Below are positions 18,316 to 27,310 of a stretch of 64,000 bases of DNA, piece after piece; the stretch's first letter is position 1; every line of letters begins with the position of its first letter. Source of the stretch: Bacteroidales bacterium (GTDB taxonomy: Bacteria > Bacteroidota > Bacteroidia > Bacteroidales > UBA932); the NCBI GenBank assembly GCA_017549505.1, contig JAFYUS010000026.1:1-64000 (forward strand), given 5' to 3'. Both the position numbers and the translations under genes were made by a program. Under the pieces are notes generated by a model. That model was not told the DNA's origin. It worked only from the letters and a program-made list of their open reading frames with translations, and searched no databases.

Positions 18316-19623
18316 ATGCGTAAAGAGATACATTTCGTTTCAGCCGAAGAGGCGGTAAAGGTCGTAAAATCAGGCGACCACATTCATCTTAGCAGCGTCG
18401 CAAGCGCTCCCCGCATATTGATCGACGCACTCTGCAAGAGAGGAGAGGCAGGAGAACTTCAGGATGTACGCATCCACCACCTCCATACCGAAGGACCTGC
18501 TCCGTATGCAGACCCGAAATTCGAAGGAATCTTCTTCCACCAGGCATTCTTTGTAGGAGCAAACGTCCGCAAGAGCGTACAGTCCGGATATTCTGACTAT
18601 ATCCCGGTATTCCTCAGCGAGACGCAGAAACTCTACCGCTGCGGAGCACTCAGGTGCGACGTTGCGATGATTCAGGTATGTCCTCCGGACAAGCATGGAT
18701 ATGTATCATTAGGAACATCAGTAGATGCGACTTTGGCTGCCATCGAATGTGCAAAGACGGTGATTGCAGTAGTTAACCCGAATGTGCCTAGAGCATGGGG
18801 AGACGCAATGATCCCGATGGATATGATCGATATCTTCGTAGAAGGAAACGAACCTCTTGAACCGGCTCATTTCAGCGAGCCGAACGAAGTCGAAGTTGCA
18901 ATCGGAAAGCACTGCGCAGCTCTCATCGATGACGGCGCATGTCTCCAGATGGGAATCGGTGCCATCCCTAATGCAGTGCTCGCCCAGCTTGGCAATCACA
19001 AGAATCTCGGTGTCCATACAGAAATGTTCGCAGACGGAGTGCTGGAACTCGTAGAAAAGGGCATCATAAATGGAGCGAACAAAGTTACTGATAAAGGCAA
19101 GCTGGTATCGACCTTCCTCATGGGTTCTCAGAAGGTATACGACTTCATAGACGACAATCCTATGGTTCTGATGAAGGATGTAGGATACACAAACGATCCA
19201 TACGTGATAGCAAAGAACCCTAAGATGACAGCCATCAACTCGGCCGTACAGATAGACCTGACCGGTCAGGTATGTGCTGACTCCATAGGCTTGAGATTCC
19301 ACTCCGGAGTCGGCGGACAGGTCGACTTCATCTATGGTGCATCACTCGCTCCTGAGGGAAAAGCGATCATCGCGATGCCTTCGACCACAAATAAAGGAGG
19401 AAGCAAAATCGCTCCAGTGATCATCGAGGGTGGCGGAGTGGTTACCACAAGGCCTCATGTCCACTATGTCGTGACCGAGTTCGGAGCAGTCGACCTCTAC
19501 GGAAAATCGATGCAGGAACGCGCAAAGCTCCTCATAAGCATCGCTCATCCCGACCACCGCGAAGCTCTCGACCGCGCAGCGTTCGAACGCTTCGGCGGAC
19601 ATTACTGCAACGTGAAGATCTGA
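18316..19623 (+). CDS. Acetyl-CoA hydrolase/transferase family CoA-transferase (4-hydroxybutyrate/acetate type)
   Basis: 435 residues from the ATG at 18316; the open frame extends to 18232, but those residues overlap the divergent mazG promoter and do not fit the family. MRKEIHFVSAEEAVKVVKSGDHIHLSS is the normal N-terminus. Family I-type CoA-transferase fold; the catalytic Glu is in NLGVHTEMFADG (about residue 238), and GVGGQVDFIYGASLAPEGKAIIAMPST is the CoA-binding C-terminal part. The family moves CoA between acetyl-CoA and 4-hydroxybutyrate, butyrate, propionate or succinate. Similarity is highest to AbfT/Cat2-like enzymes of amino-acid fermenters; exact substrate is inferred. Confidence 0.9.
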   Translation: MRKEIHFVSAEEAVKVVKSGDHIHLSSVASAPRILIDALCKRGEAGELQDVRIHHLHTEGPAPYADPKFEGIFFHQAFFVGANVRKSVQSGYSDYIPVFLSETQKLYRCGALRCDVAMIQVCPPDKHGYVSLGTSVDATLAAIECAKTVIAVVNPNVPRAWGDAMIPMDMIDIFVEGNEPLEPAHFSEPNEVEVAIGKHCAALIDDGACLQMGIGAIPNAVLAQLGNHKNLGVHTEMFADGVLELVEKGIINGANKVTDKGKLVSTFLMGSQKVYDFIDDNPMVLMKDVGYTNDPYVIAKNPKMTAINSAVQIDLTGQVCADSIGLRFHSGVGGQVDFIYGASLAPEGKAIIAMPSTTNKGGSKIAPVIIEGGGVVTTRPHVHYVVTEFGAVDLYGKSMQERAKLLISIAHPDHREALDRAAFERFGGHYCNVKI

Positions 19624-19628
19624 TAGAA

Positions 19629-20681
19629 TTATTTAGCAGCCGCCTTTCTGGCGCGGTTGCGGGCAGTAAGGGCGCGCTGGAATTCGCGGGCGTTCTTGAG
19701 GTGTTCGTTGTATGTCACGGCGAATTTGTGGGTACCGTCGAAGGCGGCGCTTGCACAGAAGTAGATATAACCGTGCTTATCTGGATTCAAGACCGCATCC
19801 AGACATGCCTTAGGAGGCACATTGATAGGAGCCGGTGGAAGTCCTGCATACTTGTAGGTATTATACGGAGAATCTACTGTAAGATGTTTCTTCAGGATGC
19901 GGTCAAGAGTATAACCATGAATGAATGCGATTGTAGGGTCAGCCTGAAGTCGCATTCCTTTTTTGTATCTGTTCAGATAGACTCCTGCAATCTTCGGATA
20001 CTCGAAGTCCTTGAGGGTCTCTCCGCTGACGATGGATCCGAGGATCGAGACCTGCATCCTGCTCAGGCCCTGTGCCTTGGCCTTTGCATCGCGTTCAGGA
20101 GTCCAGAATGCATCGTACTCTTTCTTGAGGCGGTCGAATATTTCTTCTACAGATGCAGTCCAGTACATCTGATATGTATCGGGAAGAATCATAGCGAAGA
20201 CATTCTCCGGAGTGAAGCCGTAGCCACTAAGGAACTCAGACGAATCAAGAGCCTGCGCCACAGATGCGGAATCGACCATCATCTGCGTACTTATCTTCTT
20301 CGCGATACGTCCTTTGCTGCGCATGGTACCGGAAAGGACGAGATTCTGCGGAGTCTGCCATCCGAATACCAGCATCCGGGCCACATATATGCTTGTCGCA
20401 GAAGGCTCGATTACATATCGTCCAGGTTTCATATTGGAAGCGACCTCCATCTTCTTGAAACAACGTTCGATGCTTCGTGGACGAACAGTACCTGCCCCAG
20501 CCTGCAATGAGTCGACAATCTGCGAAACCGTGGTCTCCGGACGGACATAAAGGACATAGTCCTTTGTAAAGTTAGACTGCTTATTATCGATGTAATACAT
20601 TCCTAGGACATATCCTGCCGCACCTGCAAGAACCGCCAGGACTGCAGACACCCATATGATGATCTTATGGCTACGTTTCAT
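19629..20681 (-). CDS. mltG: Endolytic murein transglycosylase MltG
   Basis: Membrane-anchored enzyme that cleaves nascent glycan strands and sets their length. 350 residues with one N-terminal membrane segment (IIIWVSAVLAVLAGAAGYVLGMYY), a LysM-like region, and the YceG core: LPDTYQMYWTAS, ILGSIVSGETLKDFEYPKIAGVYLNR with the catalytic Glu in SGETL, LQADPTIAFIHG, SPYNTYKYAGLPPAPI. The ATG at 20681 overlaps the stop of the upstream glucosaminidase gene as TGATG; a GTG one codon earlier is also possible. It is the last gene of rpsA-rnz-glucosaminidase-mltG, and its stop lies 5 bases from the convergent CoA-transferase stop. Confidence 0.95.
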   Translation of the reverse strand: MKRSHKIIIWVSAVLAVLAGAAGYVLGMYYIDNKQSNFTKDYVLYVRPETTVSQIVDSLQAGAGTVRPRSIERCFKKMEVASNMKPGRYVIEPSATSIYVARMLVFGWQTPQNLVLSGTMRSKGRIAKKISTQMMVDSASVAQALDSSEFLSGYGFTPENVFAMILPDTYQMYWTASVEEIFDRLKKEYDAFWTPERDAKAKAQGLSRMQVSILGSIVSGETLKDFEYPKIAGVYLNRYKKGMRLQADPTIAFIHGYTLDRILKKHLTVDSPYNTYKYAGLPPAPINVPPKACLDAVLNPDKHGYIYFCASAAFDGTHKFAVTYNEHLKNAREFQRALTARNRARKAAAK

Positions 20682-21682
20682 CACTTTCTCAATTTAATTA
20701 TATCTCCTTCGCGGATGATACTGTCATCCGCCATCTCATTTATCTTATAAAGATTCTTCAGTCTGACTCCATAGCGTTGAGCGATGGAACGCATGGTCTC
20801 TCCTTCTTCAACGACATGCTTGTCCAGACCTTTTACAGCCTGCCCTTTCTTCGGTTTAAGGTATACTTCTGTCCCTGGAGCAATAGGAGCTTCTGCCGCA
20901 AGGTCATTGTACTTCAGGATTTCGCGCAGGAAAAGATTATTAGCTGAGGCAATCGAAGCATAACTCTCCCCTTCCATAGCCTTGACAAATGGCACGCCGT
21001 TTCTCTTATATACTTCGCGCGAGATGCTGAAATGAAAATCCTGTCGCTGCGCTTCGGTCAGGGCTTCGGTCTGTTCTATCTCTGTCGGAGAAGGAGGAAG
21101 TACATCAGGGACCTTTACAGTCACACGCTTTGATTCCTTCCTAGACTTTCTGTCTGCCTTCGCAAACGAAGCAGGCTTGTCATCATATTCATAAAGCCTG
21201 TAATCTTCAATGATTCTGATGAGCTTGGAAGCATAGGAAGGATCAGTTGCATACCCGGCCTTTTTAAGGCCGTTAGCCCATGACTTGTAATCTGTCGTCT
21301 TGTAATCGAACAGGAACTTATATCTGTCACGATAACGAAGGAAATCAGAATGATCGCGATATGACTGCTCAGGAGAAGGATATTTTCTGAAGCACTCGCC
21401 CTTGGCATCGTCATCATAATATATCTTCTTTCCTGTCCAGTTGTTATGACACTTGATTCCGAAGTGGTTGTTTCCCTTCACCGCAAGTTCCGACAGTCCG
21501 TACCTGGATTCCAGGAGCCCCTGCGCAAGCGTTATGCTGGCAGGCACACCGCTACGGTACATTTCCTCTACCGCCAGGGTGGCGAACTGTTCTATGTATA
21601 TCTCCTGCGGAGACTTCTGGTTATGCTGAGCATAGGCTGACAGGCCTATGAACAGGGATATTATCAATAACTTTATCTTCAT
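20681..21682 (-). CDS. Secreted glucosaminidase (FlgJ-like) with two LysM repeats
   Basis: 333 residues with a signal peptide (MKIKLLIISLFIGLSAYAQ). The N-terminal domain is a mannosyl-glycoprotein endo-beta-N-acetylglucosaminidase/FlgJ-type muramidase: GVPASITLAQGLLESRYGLSELAVKGNNHFGIKCHNNW, with the catalytic Glu in LLESRYG, then YRDHSDFL and GLKKAGYATDPSYASKLIRIIEDYRL. A basic linker leads to two LysM peptidoglycan-binding repeats at about 233-278 and 287-331. It hydrolyses peptidoglycan glycans. ATGA overlap with rnz upstream and TGATG overlap with mltG downstream show tight coupling. Confidence 0.93.
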   Translation of the reverse strand: MKIKLLIISLFIGLSAYAQHNQKSPQEIYIEQFATLAVEEMYRSGVPASITLAQGLLESRYGLSELAVKGNNHFGIKCHNNWTGKKIYYDDDAKGECFRKYPSPEQSYRDHSDFLRYRDRYKFLFDYKTTDYKSWANGLKKAGYATDPSYASKLIRIIEDYRLYEYDDKPASFAKADRKSRKESKRVTVKVPDVLPPSPTEIEQTEALTEAQRQDFHFSISREVYKRNGVPFVKAMEGESYASIASANNLFLREILKYNDLAAEAPIAPGTEVYLKPKKGQAVKGLDKHVVEEGETMRSIAQRYGVRLKNLYKINEMADDSIIREGDIIKLRK

Positions 21683-22605
21683 ACATTGCGAAGATAAGGA
21701 ATTTCCACGACATCGCCATCATGGGCAAGATCCGTATCAGGAAATACTGTTCTCAACTCATCAAGGAAGAAGTCTACGGACGGAAAGCGGGACGAATAAT
21801 GTCCCACAAGAAGACGTCCCACCCCAGCCTCAAGGGCAACCTTTGCAGCCTGTAAGGTAGTCGAATGGAAGTTCTTTTGAGCCATTTCCTCCATATCGGC
21901 CGGATAAGTAGCCTCATGATAAAGAAGGCTTACTCCCTTTATCCACTGCGCAAGTTCAGGGAATGGAGCAGTATCGCTGCAGTATGCATAACTTCTTGGG
22001 ACATATGGAAGGTACGCAGCCTCTGCCAAAGGAATCACGTCCTCTTCGCGGACTACATCCTCCCCTCCTTTAAGACGTCCTATCTCAGCGACAGACAGTC
22101 CGTACTTTGCAATAGCCTCCTTACGTACATTATAAGGCGGCATCTTCTCACGTATAATGAATCCGAATGTCTCAACGCGGTGGTTCAGAGGGAAAGCAAG
22201 GAGCTCGACAGTCCTGTTCTCATAGACGATTTCGGGTTCTGACATCTCAAGTATGACATGGTTAATCTCATATTTGACACCATCTCCGAAATGAGCCATA
22301 AAGAACTCCAGAACAGGAGCGAAGGACTTAGGCGCATATATATTAAGGACTGAGCTTCTTCCGAACATTCCCATAGTGGAAAGAAGACCGAAAATCCCGA
22401 AGATATGGTCTCCATGGATGTGGCTGAGGCATATGTGTTCGATCTTCAGGAAAGACACCTTAGCCCTGCGGATCTGCATCTGCGCACCTTCGCCGCAGTC
22501 AATCATAAACAAGCGCCCACGTACATCAAGTACTTGGGCGCTTGGATATCTTTCAGTCGTGGGCAGGGCCGAAGCCGTGCCCAGAACATTAAGAGTGAAA
22601 TTCAT
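21679..22605 (-). CDS. rnz: Ribonuclease Z (tRNase Z)
   Basis: Zinc endonuclease that trims tRNA 3' ends. 308 residues of the metallo-beta-lactamase fold. It has LGTASALPTTERYPSAQVL at the start, the Zn motif SHIHGDHIFG (HxHxDH), SDTAPFPEL for the bridging Asp, LLYHEATYPADMEEMAQKNFHSTTLQAA, and the final GHYSSRF. Only 2 bases separate it from the rpsA stop. Its ATGA overlap with the glucosaminidase gene links RNA processing and cell-wall turnover in one transcript. Confidence 0.95.
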   Translation of the reverse strand: MNFTLNVLGTASALPTTERYPSAQVLDVRGRLFMIDCGEGAQMQIRRAKVSFLKIEHICLSHIHGDHIFGIFGLLSTMGMFGRSSVLNIYAPKSFAPVLEFFMAHFGDGVKYEINHVILEMSEPEIVYENRTVELLAFPLNHRVETFGFIIREKMPPYNVRKEAIAKYGLSVAEIGRLKGGEDVVREEDVIPLAEAAYLPYVPRSYAYCSDTAPFPELAQWIKGVSLLYHEATYPADMEEMAQKNFHSTTLQAAKVALEAGVGRLLVGHYSSRFPSVDFFLDELRTVFPDTDLAHDGDVVEIPYLRNV

Positions 22606-22607
22606 TA

Positions 22608-24446
22608 TTAGTTGTTGCCTTCGAGCTGGCTCTTGAGAGCTGCGAGAGCGTCGAGGTCACCGAGAGTAGTCTTCTCGATGTTCGAGTTGATCTTCTTAAC
22701 AGCCTTCTTAGTGCTGTCAGCCTCAGCAGCAGCCTTCTGTGCTCTTTCCTCAACAGCAGCAGCGTAAGTCTTAGCGTGTGAGAGAGCTACCTTCTTAGCG
22801 CTTCTCTTGAGAGCGATAACCTTGAATGAGAGAGTCTCGCCGGTTACAGGCATAGAACCGTCTTCCTTAACGAGGTCTCTTACGAAGCACTCGCCTTCAA
22901 CCTCAGCCTCGAGAGCGATAACTGCAACCTTGTCGCTGATGTTCTTTACCTTACCCTCAACTACAGTACCAACAGCATACTTAGCCTCAACCTCATCCCA
23001 TGGGTTAGGGAGGAGCTGCTTGTGACCGAGTGAAAGCTTGTGGTTCTCCTCGTCGAAGCCAAGGATAGTAACCTCGATAGCGTCACCTGCTGCTACGAGC
23101 TCTGACGGATGCTTGATCTTGTTCCAAGAAAGGTCGCTGATGTGGATAAGACCCTCGATACCCTCCTCGAGTTCAGCGAATACGCCGAAGTTAGTGATAT
23201 TGCGAACAGTTGCTGTGTGCTTTGTACCTACTGCATACTTCTCACGGATGTTCTCCCATGGGTTAGCAACGAGCTGCTTGAGACCAAGAGACATCTTCTT
23301 CTCCTCGCGGTCGAGAGTAAGGATCTGTGCCTCAACCTCGTCACCAGCCTTAAGGAACTCAGAAGCGATGCGGAGTCTTGGAGACCATGACATCTCTGAA
23401 ACGTGGATAAGACCCTCAACACCTGGCTCGATCTCTACGAATGCGCCGTAATCAGCGATGAGAACTACCTTACCCTTAACCTTGTCACCTACCTTGAGTG
23501 ATGCATCGAGAGCATCCCAAGGGTGCTGGCAAAGCTGCTTGAGACCAAGAGCGATTCTCTTCTTAGACTCATCGAAGTCGAGGATAACGACGTTGATCTT
23601 CTGGTCGAGAGCAACAACTTCCTCTGGGTGGTTGATACGGCCCCATGAAAGGTCTGTGATGTGGATAAGTCCGTCAACACCGCCGAGGTCAACGAATACA
23701 CCGTAACCTGTGATGTTCTTGACTGTACCCTCGAGAACCTGACCCTTCTCGAGCTTGCCGATGATCTCGCTCTTCTGCTGCTCGAGCTCAGCCTCGATAA
23801 GTGCCTTGTGTGAAACTACAACATTGCGGAACTCCTGGTTGATCTTCACGATCTTGAAGTCCATAGTTGTGTCAACATACTGATCGTAGTCGCGGATAGG
23901 CTTGATGTCGATCTGTGAACCTGGGAGGAATGCCTCGATTCCGAATACGTCCACGATCATACCGCCCTTTGTACGGGTCTTCACGTAACCCTTTACGATC
24001 TCGCCTGCGTTGTAAGCGGCGTTTACCATATCCCAAGAACGGAGCTGGCGTGCCTTCTTGTGTGAAAGGATAAGCTGACCCTTTCTGTCCTCAGTATTCT
24101 CAACGAATACCTCAACCTTGTCACCTACTGTGAGCTCAGGGTTGTAACGGAACTCAGGAGCCATGATGACACCCTCGCTCTTGTAACCGATGTTAACGAT
24201 AACCTCTCTCTTGCTGATGGCTGTAACTACACCCTCAACAACTTCACCCTCAACTACTCTTGAGAGTGTCTGGTTGTACTGCTCAGCGATTTCCTCTACT
24301 GAAGCACCGTACACATCGTCGTTCTCGAATGCATCCCAGTCGAACTCCTCTGGAGCAACTGAAGCGTTGAGAACGCTCTTCTTGGTTTCTTCTACTGCTG
24401 GAGCTGCTACTTCTGCAGCCTCAACAACTGTCTTGTTTTCTTCCAT
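22608..24446 (-). CDS. rpsA: 30S ribosomal protein S1
   Basis: Binds mRNA on the small subunit. 612 residues from the ATG at 24446; the frame opens to 24464, but MEENKTVVEAAE is the better start. Six S1 RNA-binding repeats can be counted, with cores such as GVVTAISKREVIVNIGYKSEG, GYVKTRTKGGMIVDVFGIEAF, GTVKNITGYGVFVDLGGVDGL, GKVVLIADYGAFVEIEPGVEGL, TVRNITNFGVFAELEEGIEGL and GKVKNISDKVAVIALEAEVEG. An acidic, Val/Ala-rich N-terminus precedes them and an Ala/Lys-rich tail follows. Codon bias is strong. It is the first gene of a four-gene unit. Confidence 0.97.
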   Translation of the reverse strand: MEENKTVVEAAEVAAPAVEETKKSVLNASVAPEEFDWDAFENDDVYGASVEEIAEQYNQTLSRVVEGEVVEGVVTAISKREVIVNIGYKSEGVIMAPEFRYNPELTVGDKVEVFVENTEDRKGQLILSHKKARQLRSWDMVNAAYNAGEIVKGYVKTRTKGGMIVDVFGIEAFLPGSQIDIKPIRDYDQYVDTTMDFKIVKINQEFRNVVVSHKALIEAELEQQKSEIIGKLEKGQVLEGTVKNITGYGVFVDLGGVDGLIHITDLSWGRINHPEEVVALDQKINVVILDFDESKKRIALGLKQLCQHPWDALDASLKVGDKVKGKVVLIADYGAFVEIEPGVEGLIHVSEMSWSPRLRIASEFLKAGDEVEAQILTLDREEKKMSLGLKQLVANPWENIREKYAVGTKHTATVRNITNFGVFAELEEGIEGLIHISDLSWNKIKHPSELVAAGDAIEVTILGFDEENHKLSLGHKQLLPNPWDEVEAKYAVGTVVEGKVKNISDKVAVIALEAEVEGECFVRDLVKEDGSMPVTGETLSFKVIALKRSAKKVALSHAKTYAAAVEERAQKAAAEADSTKKAVKKINSNIEKTTLGDLDALAALKSQLEGNN

Positions 24447-24514
24447 TGTAAAATTAAAAAACAAACTAGTGGGTTAAACATTATTTATTGTGCCTTGCCT
24501 CAACGACTTACAAT

Positions 24515-24546
24515 AAAAAAGCACGCTTCGGCAAAAAAGCGTGCAA
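24515..24546 (-). terminator. Intrinsic terminator of corA
   Basis: Read on the minus strand, GCACGCTT pairs with AAGCGTGC (24521-24544) and is followed by TTTTTT. It lies 50 bases after the corA stop, before the rpsA leader. Confidence 0.85.
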
Positions 24547-24592
24547 AAATATGGATAATTTTCGGAATTTCAAATACTTTGACAGAAAGTTT

Positions 24593-25546
24593 CTAGAACA
24601 TCCTGCGCTTCTTGAAAACCCAGAAGATTACGGCAAGAGAAACCATCATCAGAGCCATGATTACGACCCATGCCCAACCCGAACCGCTGAAGAAACATCC
24701 GAACTTGACATTCATACCGAAGAAGCTGGCAATCAAGGTAGGAGGCATCAAGAGCAGGGAGACCAGAGTGAAGACCTTCATGATCTTGTTCTGGTCGAGG
24801 TTGATGATACCGAGAACAGTATTCTGGAGGTACTCCAGACGTTCGAAGCCGAAGTCAGTATGGTTGATCAGGGATGAGATATCCTTCAAAAGGACGTTCA
24901 GTCTCGAATGATACTCCTTCGGGTATTTCGGACTCTTAAGAATGCTTGAGATGACCCTCTGCTTGTCGATGATGTTCTCACGGATACGCATTGTATTCTC
25001 CTGCAGGAGGTTGATGTCGATAAGGAATTCTTCGCTGATATCCTCTCCTACGCTCACCTTTCGGTTGTACTGGTTGATTTCCTTCGACACGAGCTCCACC
25101 ATGTCCGCATCAAGGTCGACACGCTGTTCCATAATGCTCAGGAAAGCCACATGGCCCGATTCATACATCTTAGGAAATGCCATCAACCTCCTCTGAAGGT
25201 CTGTGAAACTCTTGAGGGGACATTCCCTCAATGTAGTAAGGATATGGTCGGTAAGGATAAATGACACGGTCTCCTCGGTGTACTCGTCAGGACCGGGTAT
25301 AAGGAAGCTTGTATTTGCGAATATCGCCTGCTCCGTCTCGGAGAAACGTGATGATATCTCGATCTCTTCCGCCTGCGCACGATTCTGGATCGTAGTTCCT
25401 AGAAACGACTCGACAGCCCTCTTTTCTTCTCCCGAAGGGGCAAAAAGGTCAATCCATATCACGCTGTCGTAGGGAATGGTAGCGAAATCGGCTTCCGACT
25501 GGGAAACCATCATCTGTCCGTTCTCTTTGTAGAAGATTTCAATCAT
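24593..25546 (-). CDS. corA: CorA-family magnesium/divalent-cation channel
   Basis: 317 residues. A large cytoplasmic N-terminal domain with long charged helices is followed by two C-terminal membrane helices. The selectivity signature GMN is in ASFFGMNVKFGCFF, between TM1 (KVFTLVSLLLMPPTLIASFF) and TM2 (WAWVVIMALMMVSLAVIFWVF). The C-terminal KKRRMF is the usual basic end. It forms a homopentameric Mg2+ (Co2+) channel in the inner membrane. It has a canonical promoter (TTTG-N20-TAAATTTG) and a leader of about 80 bases with a hairpin (AGGCTAGC/GCTAGCCT, 25606-25631). That hairpin could be regulatory, but I recognise no known Mg2+ riboswitch in it. Confidence 0.93.
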   Translation of the reverse strand: MIEIFYKENGQMMVSQSEADFATIPYDSVIWIDLFAPSGEEKRAVESFLGTTIQNRAQAEEIEISSRFSETEQAIFANTSFLIPGPDEYTEETVSFILTDHILTTLRECPLKSFTDLQRRLMAFPKMYESGHVAFLSIMEQRVDLDADMVELVSKEINQYNRKVSVGEDISEEFLIDINLLQENTMRIRENIIDKQRVISSILKSPKYPKEYHSRLNVLLKDISSLINHTDFGFERLEYLQNTVLGIINLDQNKIMKVFTLVSLLLMPPTLIASFFGMNVKFGCFFSGSGWAWVVIMALMMVSLAVIFWVFKKRRMF

Positions 25547-25632
25547 ACTCCTCCTCCGTTTTTTGCTCCGGCCAGTCGTCGGAACGGGTTTATAACATAC
25601 GAAACAGGCTAGCGCACAAAAAGGCTAGCCTG

Positions 25633-25664
25633 CAAATTTAATGATTTTGTTTCAGAATACCAAA
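25633..25664 (-). promoter_or_regulatory. Promoter of corA
   Basis: On the minus strand, TTTG (25661-25664) is followed after 20 bases by TAAATTTG (25633-25640), the complete Bacteroidales -33/-7 pair. Confidence 0.75.
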
Positions 25665-25675
25665 TATAGATTCCT

Positions 25676-25740
25676 CGACTTCGCTCGGAATGACGGGATG
25701 AGACTCGGAATGACGAGAGGAGACTCGGAATGACGGGAAT
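25676..25740. repeat. Three tandem REP-like units ending in GGAATGAC
   Basis: CTCGGAATGACG occurs three times at 20-21-base spacing (cores near 25684, 25705 and 25725), the first preceded by CTCGACTTCG. The last copy reaches the recR stop codon. Related ATGAC-ending elements occur near 46300 and inside tilS. Confidence 0.75.
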
Positions 25741-26390
25741 CATGGTTTGAAGATCTGACGGTTGACGATGGAACGTCCGAGAGTGAGTTCATCGGCATAT
25801 TCAAGATCATCTCCGAAGCCAAGTCCTCGAGCCAGCGACGAAACCTTCACACCGGACTGCGCTATCTGTCTGTATATATAGAAGGACGTCGTTTCCCCTT
25901 CAACGTCACCGCTCAGAGCCAGTATGACTTCTGCAGGTGCTCCGTCAGAATCAAACATTGCTTCCGGAGACATCAGAGCCGCCACCCTGTCGGTCAGCTG
26001 ACGGATAGTCAGATCGGACGGACCGACTCCGTTTATCGGAGATATGATGCCGCCGAGCACATGGTATACGCCATGATACTGCCCTGTCTTCTCTATGCTC
26101 ATGACATCCCTCACGCTCTCGACCACACATATTGTCCTATGGTCGCGCGAACGGTCCGAACAGATCGAGCAGATATCATCATCAGAAATCATCATACAGT
26201 TGCGGCAATAGCGGACATTGTCGCGCAGGGCGTCTATCGCCGCCGTAAAATGATGAACATTTTCCTGCGGCTGCTTCAGCAGGTGCAGGGCCAGACGCAG
26301 GGCACTCCTGCGTCCGACTCCCGGAAGGGAGCCGATAGCATCGACTGCTTCTTCAAGCAGTCTGGATGGATATTGTTCCTTATACGCCAT
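25740..26390 (-). CDS. recR: Recombination mediator RecR
   Basis: Loads RecA at gaps together with RecO (and RecF). 216 residues: N-terminal HhH motif AIGSLPGVGRRSALRLALHLL, the zinc finger CRNCMMISDDDICSIC, and a Toprim domain starting at TICVVESVRDVMSIEKTGQYHGVYHVLGGIISPINGVGP, with the family-typical C-terminus. ATG at 26390 overlaps the end of the BadF-type kinase gene by 11 bases, showing translational coupling. It is the last gene of pnuC-kinase-recR. The stop codon abuts tandem REP-like repeats. Confidence 0.95.
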   Translation of the reverse strand: MAYKEQYPSRLLEEAVDAIGSLPGVGRRSALRLALHLLKQPQENVHHFTAAIDALRDNVRYCRNCMMISDDDICSICSDRSRDHRTICVVESVRDVMSIEKTGQYHGVYHVLGGIISPINGVGPSDLTIRQLTDRVAALMSPEAMFDSDGAPAEVILALSGDVEGETTSFYIYRQIAQSGVKVSSLARGLGFGDDLEYADELTLGRSIVNRQIFKP

Positions 26391-27234
26391 GATATCTTAC
26401 AAGTTCATCTATCGGCGACGTCAAAAACGTCTCAAATTCAAGACCGTACCTCTTGCCGGCTTCACGCACATATTCCTCGCAGGCACAGCCGAAGGAGCCT
26501 ATGACTCCTACCTTGATACCGTCTCCGGACTTATGCGGATAACGTGCAAGAGCGTACTTCATGAAAGAATCCATGCAGCCCTCCACAAGCGATCGGAAAT
26601 ACCCTGTAGGTTCATTTATGTTTTTCAGGATGAAGGGTGCGAACGAACCTAGAAAGGCAGCGGCTCCTGGTTTCCTGTATACATTCTCCACAACCACCTG
26701 ATACGGCATCTCATATTCCTTATGGAACAACAGATCCACCTCCAGAGGAAGCAGACTCCTGACATAGTCCGACATAAAGGCCTTTCCAAGCGCAGCTGCA
26801 CTTCCGTCATCCCCCAGGATATAGCCGCCGGATTTATAGTTCTGCATTATCTTTCCGTCTCTGTATAAACAGCTGTTGGACCCGGTGCCCATTATGGCCA
26901 CTATACCCTCACCGTCACCGAACAGCGCCCTGGCAGCGGCAAGAAGGTCCGAACGGAAATCAATGAATGCATCAGGACACCATTTCTGAAGGGCGTCCCT
27001 TATCGGCGCTACGGAAGCGGTGGTCACAAGACCTGCCCCATAGAAATATATCTTATCCACATGCTCACCATCCGGATTGAGCACAGGCATAGCCTGACCG
27101 ACTGTTGTGTGGAAATGGTCCGCACCATAAGTGGACGGATTCATTCCTAACGTATCAGCCGACCGCACCACTCCGTCCTTATCGACAGACCGCCATGCGG
27201 TCTTGGTCGCCCCGCCGTCCGCAATAATTATCAT
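26380..27234 (-). CDS. BadF/BadG-type ATPase, N-acetylglucosamine-kinase-like
   Basis: 284 residues of the ASKHA sugar-kinase fold. Phosphate-1 is IIADGGATKTAWR, and GEGIVAIMGTGSNSCLYRDGKIMQNYKSGGYILGDDGSAAALGK holds phosphate-2 and the glycine-rich dimer motif. KVGVIGSFGCACEEYV is the adenosine motif. Bacteroidales members of this size are usually annotated as ATPase or N-acetylglucosamine kinase; a role in recycling amino sugars is likely but the substrate is unproven. It sits between pnuC and recR and overlaps recR by 11 bases. Confidence 0.82.
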   Translation of the reverse strand: MIIIADGGATKTAWRSVDKDGVVRSADTLGMNPSTYGADHFHTTVGQAMPVLNPDGEHVDKIYFYGAGLVTTASVAPIRDALQKWCPDAFIDFRSDLLAAARALFGDGEGIVAIMGTGSNSCLYRDGKIMQNYKSGGYILGDDGSAAALGKAFMSDYVRSLLPLEVDLLFHKEYEMPYQVVVENVYRKPGAAAFLGSFAPFILKNINEPTGYFRSLVEGCMDSFMKYALARYPHKSGDGIKVGVIGSFGCACEEYVREAGKRYGLEFETFLTSPIDELVRYHGV

Positions 27235-27268
27235 ATCAATCTGAATTTCAATCGTTTACCACAAATCG

Positions 27269-27292
27269 CCTGCGTCATATGGAGCAGGCGTT
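27269..27292. terminator. Weak hairpin after pnuC
   Basis: CGCCTGC pairs with GCAGGCG across 10 bases in the 76-base gap between pnuC and the kinase gene. There is no strong T run, so it may be only an attenuating or processing structure. Confidence 0.35.
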
Positions 27293-27310
27293 TCATCACA
27301 AATACCTGTA

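Noticed and set aside
19701..20510. 269-residue plus-strand frame opposite mltG
   Set aside because: Antisense to a well-supported enzyme; composition is that of a reverse-frame shadow.
25676..25740. Short CRISPR-like array
   Set aside because: Units of 20-21 bases follow each other without unique spacers and no cas gene is present; they are REP-like tandem repeats.
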